From positions 7,457,501-7,521,500 of the forward strand of contig NC_060018.1 of assembly GCF_021134715.1 (NCBI RefSeq): a stretch of 64,000 nucleotides of DNA. The letters run 5' to 3'. The position numbers were made by a program, and so were the translations under genes. Shown one piece after another: positions 50,398 to 60,825 of the stretch. The notes beneath the pieces are model-generated. The model did not search any database. It was given only the letters and a program-made list of their open reading frames with translations, and was not told where the DNA came from. Numbering within the stretch: position 1 is the first letter of the stretch; every line of letters starts with the position of its first letter. The DNA is from Daphnia pulex (taxonomy: Eukaryota; Arthropoda; Branchiopoda; Diplostraca; Daphniidae).

Positions 50398-53300
50398 TAC
50401 TGTTTTCACAAAATTAATCAATTTAAAATTAATGTTATTAAAATAAATGTAATTGAATATTATTCTTTTTAAAAAATACAATCTTTGCTTCTAAAAAGGA
50501 TTCAATCAATTTTAATCTGACGAACACAAAAAGTGAGGTCGACAGATTCCCGGCCTTTTCAACCTTACATAATGGGTTATAGGAATGAAAACCGTCTGGG
50601 TAGAAAGCTGACCTCGACCGGACAAACGAAGCTTTTTCTACCCTACCCTCGTTCGGCGAGATTATGAAGACGTAAAGGGCTAGCGGGATCAAAATTCTTA
50701 GTTAGGCAATAGATAAGGAACTTTTTCATAAATATCGAGGGAAACTATTGCCAAGCCCTAGAGCAATATACCCGTTTTCTTAACCCAGCCTATTTTACAA
50801 AACCGTACAAATCTCACTTATTTTGTTCGTCAGATTAAGACACCTAACGTTAAAAATGGAATTTTCTGCTTTATTTATCGAAAAGCCCGAGTCGTTTTTA
50901 CGAAAGGTAGGCTACTGTACGTTAAATGGGTATCGAATTAAAGTTTTGTCAGGTGAACGTCATTATCACGATCCATTTTATTTTCTATTTTTCACCTTCT
51001 TCCTTATTGTCTTCCCTTCCTTAGCTTCCTTCGTGTGAATGAATGGAGCGTGGATTTTAAGAATGTGTATGAAGTTATATGTGCGTGATTTGAATGAATG
51101 TCTTAATAAAATTTCTGAAACCAAAATTATACCATAATTTGTTTGTCTTTTTATTATTTAGCATTAGCAAGTAATACTCACTCAACAGTTATGTATAAGG
51201 TATTTAACAATGAACATAATTAAATTCGTTTTCTACTTTTGAATAAACGGCGATTGCGTGAGCAATTGAGTTGTTCAAAGTCACCTTAATTTGTGGTTTG
51301 GATGCTTTGGATGACGATTGGATTGTCTCGCGCAGTTGACCAAATGCCAGGTCATCAGTCGCCTCCTTGATTAAAGGTGGATGATGGCACTTGTTAACGG
51401 TTTACTTTTTAAATCTTGTCAGTTTCAATAAGTTTTTTTTAAATATTTTACCATCTATAGAGGGGGAGGAGTGGAACGATGGAAGGATTACATTTTGTGA
51501 TCGTTTGTGATTCAATAATAATTGTTTATTTTGAACTAACCATCCGTGTGTGCAAAACTCCTCCCGCGTATACCAAAAAACCTTTATAGGAACCCTACGG
51601 TAAACAGTATTATCGAATTTTAAATTTTTAAATGAATATTCTTCCTGTTCAAGTGCTTGAAATTATTTTGGCCCACATACAGTACCCTCATGAAGTTTGG
51701 AAACACGGCGAGGGTTTCCGCCGGTTTCCGCGCTTCCAACATAGTGGCTTACGGACCAAAGTGCCTTTCTTTTTTACGCGATAACTCACGTTTGAGTTAT
51801 CGCAAAGCAAATCTAAAAAAATCCTCTTCTTGAGGAAAGAATTACCTTTCACCAAGATTTTTTTTAAATCACGGTGAATAGTAGTTTAGCCCCAAAGTCC
51901 TATATGTAAAGTTTGGAAACATCGGGAAACATCGCCGCATTCGCCATATGTTTCCAAGCTAAAGTGTTTGTTACTTAAAAAAAAAATTCAAAAAAATTCA
52001 AATATGTCAATTATTACTTGAAACTTGCACAAACTTTATTTTTCATACAGCTTAAATGTTGAGGATTCTACCGGATTTTATTGCATTCCTGAATCAATTA
52101 TTCTGTGTTTAATAAAATATTACAGAGGAGCACAAAACTGTCTTTGGGGTTTGACTTTGTAAGACATGTTTACCAAATTTATAAATAGCCTATTGGTAGC
52201 CTACTAAGTATAAATCAATTTTTTCTAGCCTTATTTTGGAGTTCACTGGGTGTCCTATGAATACTTGAAGGTATATTTGAAAATTCATCCCGCTTCAGTT
52301 TAGCTGAAAGATCAATGGTTGAGTAGTATGAAACTACTTCACTCTGGGGAATCACTGCTATGATTTGCATAATCTCAAATGAGACATGGAAAATGTATAG
52401 ATTGTTTGTATACAGTAGGCTATATTGACACATTCTAGAAGTGATTTCACAATAATGGTAAATTCAATCTTGCATGATTAAATTAACCGATTTTGCCTCT
52501 CCTAACAAATATTCCTTGCTTTTAGAAATAAATGAAGAAATTTTACTGTTTATGCACTTTATTGTTTCTCAACTTCCATACAGAAAGTTTCAAATTCCAG
52601 CTAATAAGTATTATGTATTCATTAATGTGTAGTGCTTTGTTCTTATAATCATAATTTATTATACATATTTCAAAGGTTGCATTGCAATTTGCGATATGGA
52701 CTGTTAAAAAAGAATATCGTTTTTCAATATTTTTAATCTCTAAAACCGATTTCCGCCAGGAAGACATTTTTAAATTATCTGTTTTCAAAAAACGATAGTT
52801 ATGCCTAAAAATGTATTACATAATTATTGAAAAAGATATTTTAATTATCTTTCTTATAAACATTTTAAATTCTATGTTACCGTTAATATAGATGCATGTA
52901 ACCCATAACAACAACAAAAGTTTATATTACACATATATGTATTACAGAATTTTCCGGCTATTGAGTATTTTGTTTGCGGCGCTCAGTTATGGGAAAGCAT
53001 TGTCTGTGAGATTTGATTTATTTGAGAAATTACAGAAGTTGAAGTTGGGGATCGAACCATGGTGGAAGAGATGAATGGTGGAGCCACGGGATAGGGATTT
53101 GGCCTATCAAACAGAAGCGTATGCTGAGGCAGGCCACTACGGCACCACCGTCGTTTCTCCCGGTTTCAAGAGCACTTATGGCACATTTACATGTAACGGG
53201 ATTTGAAACATTCATTTGTAATACTTAGACAGGTATGATGGTAAATCTACTTAACAAAAAGTAAGTTTATTTATCTTACAATACTAGTAACTTGAGCCCG

Positions 53301-53540
53301 GTCGAGAACGGGGAACTTTGGTCTATCGTAAAGTCGGACTCTTTTGCTATTCGCTTTTCTGTAGTTTAATATCCATACACGTTGATCATCGGGTGTCGGT
53401 AATCTGCATGACGCATGACGCATGACGGTATTCTGCATAAATTCATTGCATGAATCTGCTTGCATGACAGCCCTAATAATAGGATAAACTGCATAACAGT
53501 TATTTGCATAACTGATAAAGGCAACGTCGCAAAAGAGAGA
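50398..53540. other. AT-rich intergenic region
   Basis: No gene is recognised in 3.1 kb. Around 51680-51960 a sequence with repeated GTTTGGAAACA motifs could be a remnant of a DNA transposon end. The segment at 53405-53426 has three tandem GCATGAC units. Short minus-strand frames such as 50438-50692 and 53271-53465 show no family resemblance. Confidence 0.4.
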
Positions 53541-53544
53541 AAGT

Positions 53545-53785
53545 CATTGGCAATTTAGGAGGTGGAGTACAATAAAGAATACCGATGAAAGTTAAATGAA
53601 TAACATGGGCGCGCTAGTTGTATAAACTTGTGAAAAGGATGGGATTCATATAGTTACAAAGGGAGCAAGTCGTAGACCATTGAGGAGGTAGAGTACAATA
53701 TGATAAGTTTCAAATGAATTACCGAAGAAAGTTAAATGAATAACATAGAGCGCGCTGGTTGAATAAACCTGTGGAAAGGATGGGT
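53545..53785 (+). repeat. Two-unit direct tandem repeat of about 125 bp
   Basis: Two imperfect copies share GGAGGTGGAGTACAATA (GTAGAG in copy 2), GAAAGTTAAATGAATAACAT, GCGCGCT(A/G)GTTG and AAGGATGGG in the same order and spacing. The second copy has an insertion after ACAATA. The pair lies just upstream of the Mutator-like remnant and may belong to its terminal region. Confidence 0.65.
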
Positions 53786-53874
53786 TTTATCGCTGAGATC
53801 AAGTCATTCGCTTTTAAATCATCGTACGAAGATGTCATCTGTTAACATAACCGAGATATTCAATCTCCTTTTTC

Positions 53875-55865
53875 GTTTACGTTTACTCCATCACAGTTGA
53901 AGGCCGTGATTATAAGATTAAGAAAATACCCTTTTATTCGATTGTTGGGGCGGCCCTCTCTACTGATGTTGGTTTCAAACGTGAGGTCTTTTACCACCCA
54001 GAAATCCCTCATCGTGTTCTTCTTGTTTACTTGGGCGATTATACCCTTGCTAAGCCGCATTGTCATGGTAATGCTAAGTCGGAAAAGAAAAAAAAAATGA
54101 AAACTTTGTCCCGACCAATAACTCGACTAAGGAAAGACTTAAGAATAACCAGGGCTTCCCTTCCAACGAGTACCGTAAAGAACTTCTTGTGGGATCTACC
54201 AATTTACTCGAACAGCTAGTAAACGTCCCGCGTGACATGGAACAAGTTAGAAATTTTCAAAAGGCAGAACGTCGTCGAATTGCTCTTACCCAAGATGTGA
54301 ACTATAATCTCCAAGAAATTGCGGACGACACGAAGTTTATTCAAGAGATCGTGTCTTACCTAGACGTTGCAATTTTTATGTACGACAAGGAGTTGTGGGA
54401 CTTGATTAAGGGTTTGTTGAATAGGAATGACCTGCCATACATGGCCTTGACAGTCGATACTACGTTTAACATGACAGACGCTTATGTAACAGTTTTGATC
54501 GCACGTTTCACCGAATTTGATGAATGCCCCGTGATTTCTCTCGCCACAATGGTGCATGAACGAAAGTTGTGCAAAATTTCTGGGAGAAAGTAAAGCAGTT
54601 TCTTCCCGAATTATTCAAGGCCAACAATATCTTCCTGGTATCTGATGAAGAGAAAGCTATCGTCAATGCGCTGAAATATATGCTACCCGACGTTCCCGCC
54701 TTTCGATGCTGGAATCATATTTTTACTAACGCGAAGTTGAAATTACAAAAACTTAAGATGACGGAACAGAAGATTCAGTCTTGGTATGTTGATGCCTTAG
54801 AGTATTTGTTCGGACAAAAAACTGAATTAGAATACTATAAGGCACTTAACAAGTTTACTTCCAACTCGTCTTTGTGGCACAAGGTAATATTTTCTTAAAC
54901 GGTAAAATATGAACTTAAACGACTTTCATTATTTTTTAATTTCAGGAATTTACCGAGTACTACAGGTGCATCGAACCGGAAATAGACCGTACTGGGCGAT
55001 GGGTACTGGCCAAATATGAACATAAGAGAATGACCACAAACACATCGGAATCGATTAACTGCCTCATGAAGCGCTTCAATGAATGGAAGGAGAGGCCAAT
55101 CGACTCGCTTTGCCTAGCGCTTTATAACTTGTCGAAAACATTCATAATGGAAATCATCCGCGGAAGATACGAAAGAGGGGAATATACTATTCGAGAAGAA
55201 TTCCGAAAGAGCTACAACTTGGTGGAAGATGCCCCTAACCCTACTTATCTTGAAAATCCGGAAACGGAAGTGCAAATTTTTGCGAGGCTTAGGGTAGCTA
55301 AGAAGAACGTTGAAGCTGCAAAGGTAAATCGTCAATTACCTTAAATAAATCTTAATAAAACCGATTTCTTAACCAGGAAAGTGCCGCTAAACGTGTGGCT
55401 GGTGAGACTAAAAAGCTTGACGAGGACGAGGGTTTTGATGAAGTACCAACCTACGCCCGCGCAACAGAAGTTATCTCTAAAGACGGCATCCGAATTGACG
55501 GAAAAGCACAATGTTTCATCGTTACTGGAACGGCAGAAAATAGGATTGTCACTTTATTCCCAAAGAAAACGTGTTCTTACCCCGCTACTACAACATGTTA
55601 CCATATCTTGGCGGTACAAATCGCTGTAGGTATCGGCGACACCACCACAAAGAGACCGAAAAATTCAACAAGGTACAGGAAGAATGCCAAAAAAACTGGC
55701 GGACCCGGACATCATCTGGCGACACCCTTGATCATCTGCCCCATAATTTTATCGTGGGAAATCTGCCCCTGCACAGTCAGTAAATTCCTTTCTTCTTACC
55801 TTACTGGAATAAAATATTCATTTTTCTTTCGTAATGTTTTAAATTCGAAGATGCGCAATTATTAG
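53875..55865 (+). pseudogene. Mutator-like (MULE) transposase gene remnant with degenerate SWIM zinc finger
   Basis: Three exon-like blocks carry one protein: 53875-54882, 54946-55323 and 55377-55865, with 60-bp and 53-bp GT-AG introns. The block LTVDTTFNMTDAYV with LVSDEEKAIVNALK fits the DDE core of MULE transposases, and PAFRCWNHIFTNAK and TTNTSESINCLMKR continue the family pattern. The tail TCSYPATTTCYHILAVQ is a SWIM zinc finger (CxC...CxH) whose second Cys is Tyr. The frame breaks twice: at an A-run near 54082-54098, where the reading must move to EN-F-V-P, and near 54560, between HERK and QNFWEK. These breaks and the lost Cys say it is not active. MULEs of this kind occur widely in arthropods. 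The ends of the element were not found. Confidence 0.8.
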
Positions 55866-56407
55866 CCCGCGGTGTATAAGCCCGTGGTGTAAAAGACCTG
55901 TTTTTGCGTGTTTTTGAGTGGCCATAATGCCTGCGGTCTTCCCGCGGTGGTATTATATGAGCATGTGTTTTAATCAGCAATATTCACTTGCCGTCTTACA
56001 GTTAATAATTCGCAAGGTGTACACAAAAATTAGGATTTATATAAGACTTTATACAAATTGCGAAACTGTAAATAAAATATTTCCTGTTTACAATTGAATT
56101 GAGAAAAATATTTTAGAAGGAAAGTTCTAAGTTTAAAAAGTGCATTCTGCCCGTTATTTTTCAAAAATGGAATAGATTTTAATTTAATCTAATTTGCACA
56201 AACAAATTGGCAAGGGGTAGATGTAGTTACATTAAATGGCTATAAAAAGATTTCCTGCTTGGTTTTCAGAATGAGAAGGGAACGGTCAATTGAAAATTTT
56301 GAAAGCGCAGTCTCAACAGAAGTTTGTTCCATCAGCCCATTCTTATTGGATGGATGCCTTTTCTATGAAAATGCAGCAATTTGAATGTGTCAGGTTAAAT
56401 TTTACCT
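55866..56407. other. AT-rich spacer between MULE remnant and inverted repeat
   Basis: This 540-bp spacer has no recognised gene. A repeated phrase of the type CCCGCGGTG (near 55866, 55878 and 55940) occurs three times within 80 bases and may be part of a transposon end. Confidence 0.4.
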
Positions 56408-57351
56408 GGAGCTGCGGTAAAACGTATTTATCACGCATAAATATAAACTTAAGTAAAGATAGGATAACCGTAGTGAAATTGGAATACTGAAGAAATACGT
56501 CGTCTGCTCAGTTATTGCCAGATTTGATAAAATTAATAAAAAAATCAATTTTTTAAAATCAATATCTCTAAAACTAAAGAGTATTTAGACAAAATGTAAG
56601 CGAAAGTATTTTTAAATAAACTTTAAAAAAATAATATCGAGAAATAAAAAGTTGTGTTGTTTTCTCAAATTAACTTGTGTTGGGTTTTACACAACTTGCA
56701 AACTTTTGCTCGAAACTGAAAACGCAACCCACGCAAACTCGATCAGTAAGTGATAAATTGGCGCAAGTGTAGCAAAAGTTTGTTCTCCAGATCAACTTGC
56801 GCCTGTAAATATAATCTTGCGCCTTAAAATGAATCCAAACCATAATTTGTGCTATTACAAGAACAGCAAAAGTAGAGAACGAGAGGGTTTTGCTGTTCTT
56901 GCAATAGCACAAATTATGGTTTGGATTGGTTTTCAGGCACAAGATTATGTTTACACGCGTAACTTAATCTGAAGAACAAACTTTTGCTACACTTGCGCCA
57001 ATTTATCACTTACTGATCGAGTTTGCGTGGGTTGCGTTTTCAGTTTCGAGCAAAAGTTTGCAAGTTGTGCAAAACCCAACACAAGTTAATTTGAGAAAAC
57101 AACACAACTTTTTATTTCTCGATATTATTTTTTTAAAGTTTATTTAAAAATACTTTCGCTTACACTTTGTCTAAATACTCTTTAGTTTTAGAGATATTGA
57201 TTTTAAAAAATTGATTTTTTTATTAATTTTATCAAATCTGGCAATAACTGAGCAGACGACGTATTTCCCCAGTATTCCAATTTCACTACGGTTATCCTAT
57301 CTTTACTTAAGTTTATATTTATGCGTAATAAATACGTTTTACCGCAGCTCC
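56408..57351. mobile_element. Giant hairpin: inverted repeat with two 464-bp arms and 16-bp loop
   Basis: The left arm 56408-56871 (from GGAGCTGCGGTAAAACG) and the right arm 56888-57351 (ending CGTTTTACCGCAGCTCC) are near-perfect inverted complements. They are separated only by GTAGAGAACGAGAGGG. Differences are single bases. Such a palindrome could fold into a 464-bp duplex when transcribed. No transposase or other gene is recognised inside. It may be a foldback transposon or a recent inverted duplication. Confidence 0.9.
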
Positions 57352-58008
57352 CCTCTCATAAATTAAATAAAAAAGCAGTCTATTGTTTGACTGATATGGG
57401 AAATGATATGATGGAAATAAGAACTTGACTGCGCTTTGTTGATGTTGAGGGACCGGTCTCTTCTGTTCTTTACATTACAGATGTATGCCTCACCAATGGT
57501 CTTTCAAGATTCCAAAGCGTAATCAATCTTATCCTAACATGTCAAAACTACAAATTTTTGTTGTAAAAATCTGAGGAAAACAACATTCTCTCAACGTAAT
57601 TTTGGAAATGCCAATTTGAATTTGGTGTCTTTTTACAGTATCGATATCGTTCATGACAATCGATACAAATGAAGCTGTGTTGTGAGTGTGTAACTCGTTG
57701 ATACCCAACCTTCATTTTGCAACGGCGCGGAAATTGACCCCCATTGTCTTTCCCCCCTTTCCCCTTTGCAGTCACTCTCCTTTTTGACCATCATCAAGGA
57801 GGGTGATAGCCTGCGGCGGTTTTCACCCTCTTGAAGGGCGACTGGACTGACCAATCACAGCGTGTACGCATTGTGACAGACACAGGCTCCTCCCCAAAAA
57901 GCTTGTTCTTTTATTATATATGGATTTTAAAATTATCACGGAAAGATATTCTCCAAGTCATAATGTAGAAATAAAAGTTTGAAATGTCGACGTTCGAGGC
58001 AGTAATAT
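57352..58008. other. Intergenic sequence, no gene recognised
   Basis: The minus-strand frames at 57548-57854 have biased composition and no family resemblance. Nothing functional was identified. Confidence 0.4.
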
Positions 58009-58114
58009 AAGGGATGCTGTTTAGAAACCAGGGAAACTGACAGCTGATGAAACAAAAAAGGGGCAGAGAAAACCAAAACATAGGTAATTAGATGGTTTCT
58101 AAACAGCATCCCTT
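58009..58114. repeat. Perfect 22-bp inverted repeat with 62-nt loop
   Basis: AAGGGATGCTGTTTAGAAAC (continuing CA) at 58009-58030 is the exact complement of the stretch at 58093-58114. The 62-nt loop has no internal symmetry. A stem of this length with a loop could be a short foldback element, or a precursor-like hairpin resembling a microRNA gene. No known microRNA is recognised. Confidence 0.7.
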
Positions 58115-59799
58115 CAATCCCAGAATCTTCAAGTCCCAGAAAAAACGTCTCTTATCACCCCAAAACGCCCCCCCCCCCCCCAAAAAAAAGCGTTGCCAAC
58201 TCGTTCTTGCGGTTCCTCGAGCCGCAACACGTCGTATAGCTGTTTTTTTTTCTCCTCTTCAACTCAATCAATACGCGCCGGCGTGACTTGAAAGATCTTG
58301 AAGGCTCACGGTCATCGCACATATGAAAGATACAAAGATAGTGATCCTTTTTGCGTGCTAGTCCAAAGTCAGCGGGCCGCGATTTTCTTTTTTTCTTACA
58401 AGAATTTATTTCGCTTGGCATTTGATTTCCACTCCAGTGTTTCTTTTTGGTCCCTTTATGCTACGCGGCTATATGAGCAAGTAAAAAAAAAGTGATGGAA
58501 GAAAATCCCAAAAAACTGTTCGTCTGACACATACATCGTATTTCCTTTTTTCCCTGTCTTGTTCCTTTCTTCAGAGGAAAGCGAAACGACATACGTGTTT
58601 GACGAATCATAATATCAATTTATGATTTATCCTTTTATTTTTCTATAGGCCTACGTTTTGACCTTTTTAAATTGTAAAATCTATTTTGATGATCTGGGAG
58701 TAGGCCTATAAGCCGATGGGTAAACGAGAGAACACCGGAGAGAACAGCTAGTCATTAACGGACCCTGTCCGATCATCCGTCAGTCCACCCATTCAACAAC
58801 CGGGATTGATAATTTCTTGTAGTTCATAACCAACGGCCATTCTGAAAATGGATTAGTGAAACAAGCAGGCTCTCGTGTACACGTTCAACTATGCACGTGC
58901 AAGCAGACTTTTTTTTTGAAGACGATAGGACTTTGGGGGATTTGCCTTTTACTCTTTGGCTGTCTGCTTGTTTGTCTCTGACAGACATAATTTATTGGTT
59001 AGATTTTTTCTGAGGTCCCTGACCTTCCTCATCTCATTGGTCATTTTCATTCTGCTGCGGACCATCGTCTTTATCTTCTTGTTCAATTCATATCCTTACC
59101 AGTTAATCCTATAATAATCTGTTACTATTAGTTACTTTGCTCATCCTTACCGCTTTCCTCATCCTCGTCTGAACATTCATCCTCTTCTGAACTTTTGGTG
59201 TCTTCCTCAGTCTCAGAGTCCGAAGGGGCTTCCCTAGAATCAATCTCCCCAAACTCATCATCAGACTTATTAGTCATCCCTATAAACCAATGGCTGTATC
59301 TTGTCAAATAAATAAATGTTAAAAAGTTAAAGCTATAATTGTTGGAAAAAGGAGGCAAGCAGAGGCTTCTTTTTAGGTAATGCTCGTAGAACGCTCGTGT
59401 AACATTCAGCATGAAGTAGATCTGCCCATAGACCCTCAAGAAGTGGAAACTCCCAGCTCCAACCATAGTTGGACATAAGTTGCCTACCACATAAGGCGAC
59501 CTATATTCGGCAACCTAATATTATATCCTGGTGTGCTATAAACATAAAGATTAGTGTTTATTCAAACATTTTAAGAATTTGTGAAAGTTACCCGTACTAC
59601 TCTGCGTAATCCATGTTTGTTAAATCAAGAAATCCTGTAAAGTTGTTCAGAGTTACGGTGGGAATTCTGGGAACAGGTGAAACGGCTGTGAACTGTCGTG
59701 AAAATAGCGTGAAACTAAGTTTTTTTTTCGTTAAAGACGTGTGTTTTGAGTCGGTTGTATCGGATGCAAAAATTGAACAAATTAAAAAAAGAAACTTAC
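58115..59799. other. Spacer left of the twitchin-like fragment
   Basis: A poly-C run at about 58169-58180 followed by poly-A, and T-rich stretches, occur here. A minus-strand acidic frame at about 59128-59280 (EEDTKSSEEDECSDEDEE) is low complexity and cannot be assigned. An exon-like stretch at about 59597-59690 is not twitchin-like. No confident gene. Confidence 0.4.
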
Positions 59800-60734
59800 A
59801 ACCAACGGTAACCTCTGAATTGGTTTCGTCTGCGTTGGTATGGGAAGTGTAGTGTCCAGCATCGTTCATTTTGATCTCTTTGAAAAATAAGCGACGCTTT
59901 TTGCCCTCTACTTGGATCTGAATCCTGTAAAACCACACATGTTAATAAAATCGACCGTTTCGTTGAGAGTTTCTTATTTTAAAACAAACTTTTTATCTGT
60001 TGGTTTGAAGACTTCACCGTCCTTCTTCCAGATCACTCCCGCGTCATCCTCGTCAACTTCACATTCTAGCATCGAAGAAGAGCGAAGCCATTGCAAAACG
60101 TAGGGTCCGGGTGGATCAACGAAGTTAAAGATTGGGATTCGCCTGTCCCCACATTCTCACAAAGACTCACCTTATATTCAATGACATAGCCAGTGATCGG
60201 AGAACCTCCGTCATTTTCAGGCTTAGTCCAAGTAATATCTGCGTGATCAGCATCCCAGTCGACGACTTCAGCATTGCCTGGTTTCCCTGGTTCATCTGTT
60301 ATTTAAAATACCAAATGTGAGTAAATTGAAGATTCAAATCCACTATTGAACCTTACCCCAAGGATCTTTGGCAAGGAAGACTTTGGGAAATAGACCGGCT
60401 CTGAATTTCTCATCTTGTTTACAGCCACAACACGGAATTTGTATTCTTTCTTGTTGATTAATCTTTCACACTTGAAAGATAGAGGCTGATTGACTGGGGA
60501 TTCACCAACCGGATTCCATCCACCTGTTGGAAAGAAATGATCAAGTATGACGATTGCAAATATTCAATTAACGACCACAAAAGTGACACTCACCCTTGAC
60601 AGACAAGTCCTGGCGCTCGATGATATAGTTGACAATGGGCATACCACCGTCATCCTTTGGTTTCTTCCACTTGAGAACGAAAGAATCTTGGAATATATCA
60701 TGAACTGAAATGTCTTCAGGTGCGCCTGGCACAT
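59800..60734 (-). pseudogene. Twitchin/projectin-like fragment: FN3-FN3-Ig remnant
   Basis: The exons are 60734-60594 (DVPGAPEDISVHDIF, WKKPKDDGGMPIVNYIIER), 60523-60357 (GWNPVGESPVNQPLSFKC, EYKFRVVAVNK), 60295-60171 (DEPGKPGNAEVVDWD, PENDGGSPITGYVIEYK), a stretch ending at 59990 (MLECEVDEDDAGVIWKKDGE) and 59924-59800 (GKKRRLFFKEIKM, NADET). These are FN3 and Ig domains of giant muscle kinases of the twitchin family. Decay signs: exon 60523-60357 is 167 bases, so FLAKDPWG is reached only in another frame and the next junction no longer fits. The second Ig cysteine (expected YTC) reads YTS. The intron between the last FN3 and the Ig stretch has collapsed to about 28 bases at most. The fragment is far shorter than twitchin (thousands of residues). 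Confidence 0.8.
60074..60165 (+). repeat. 92-bp tract shared with helicase exon 2, copy in the twitchin-like fragment
   Basis: It is identical to 62326-62417 except for one C/T difference, in the same orientation and without indels (offset 2252). It spans the start of the Ig stretch and the collapsed intron before it. Confidence 0.97.
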
Positions 60735-60825
60735 CTGTTAATGAAAAGTAACCAAAATAGTTCATTAGCTATTCACAGACGTCAATAATCAAAGGGGAGA
60801 ATATTTAAATTCCGGAATTATTTAC

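Noticed and set aside
59128-59490. Acidic minus-strand protein (EEDTKSSEEDECSDEDEE)
   Set aside because: The acidic part is low complexity and the upstream part is not protein-like; it cannot be linked by phase to the twitchin-like exons.
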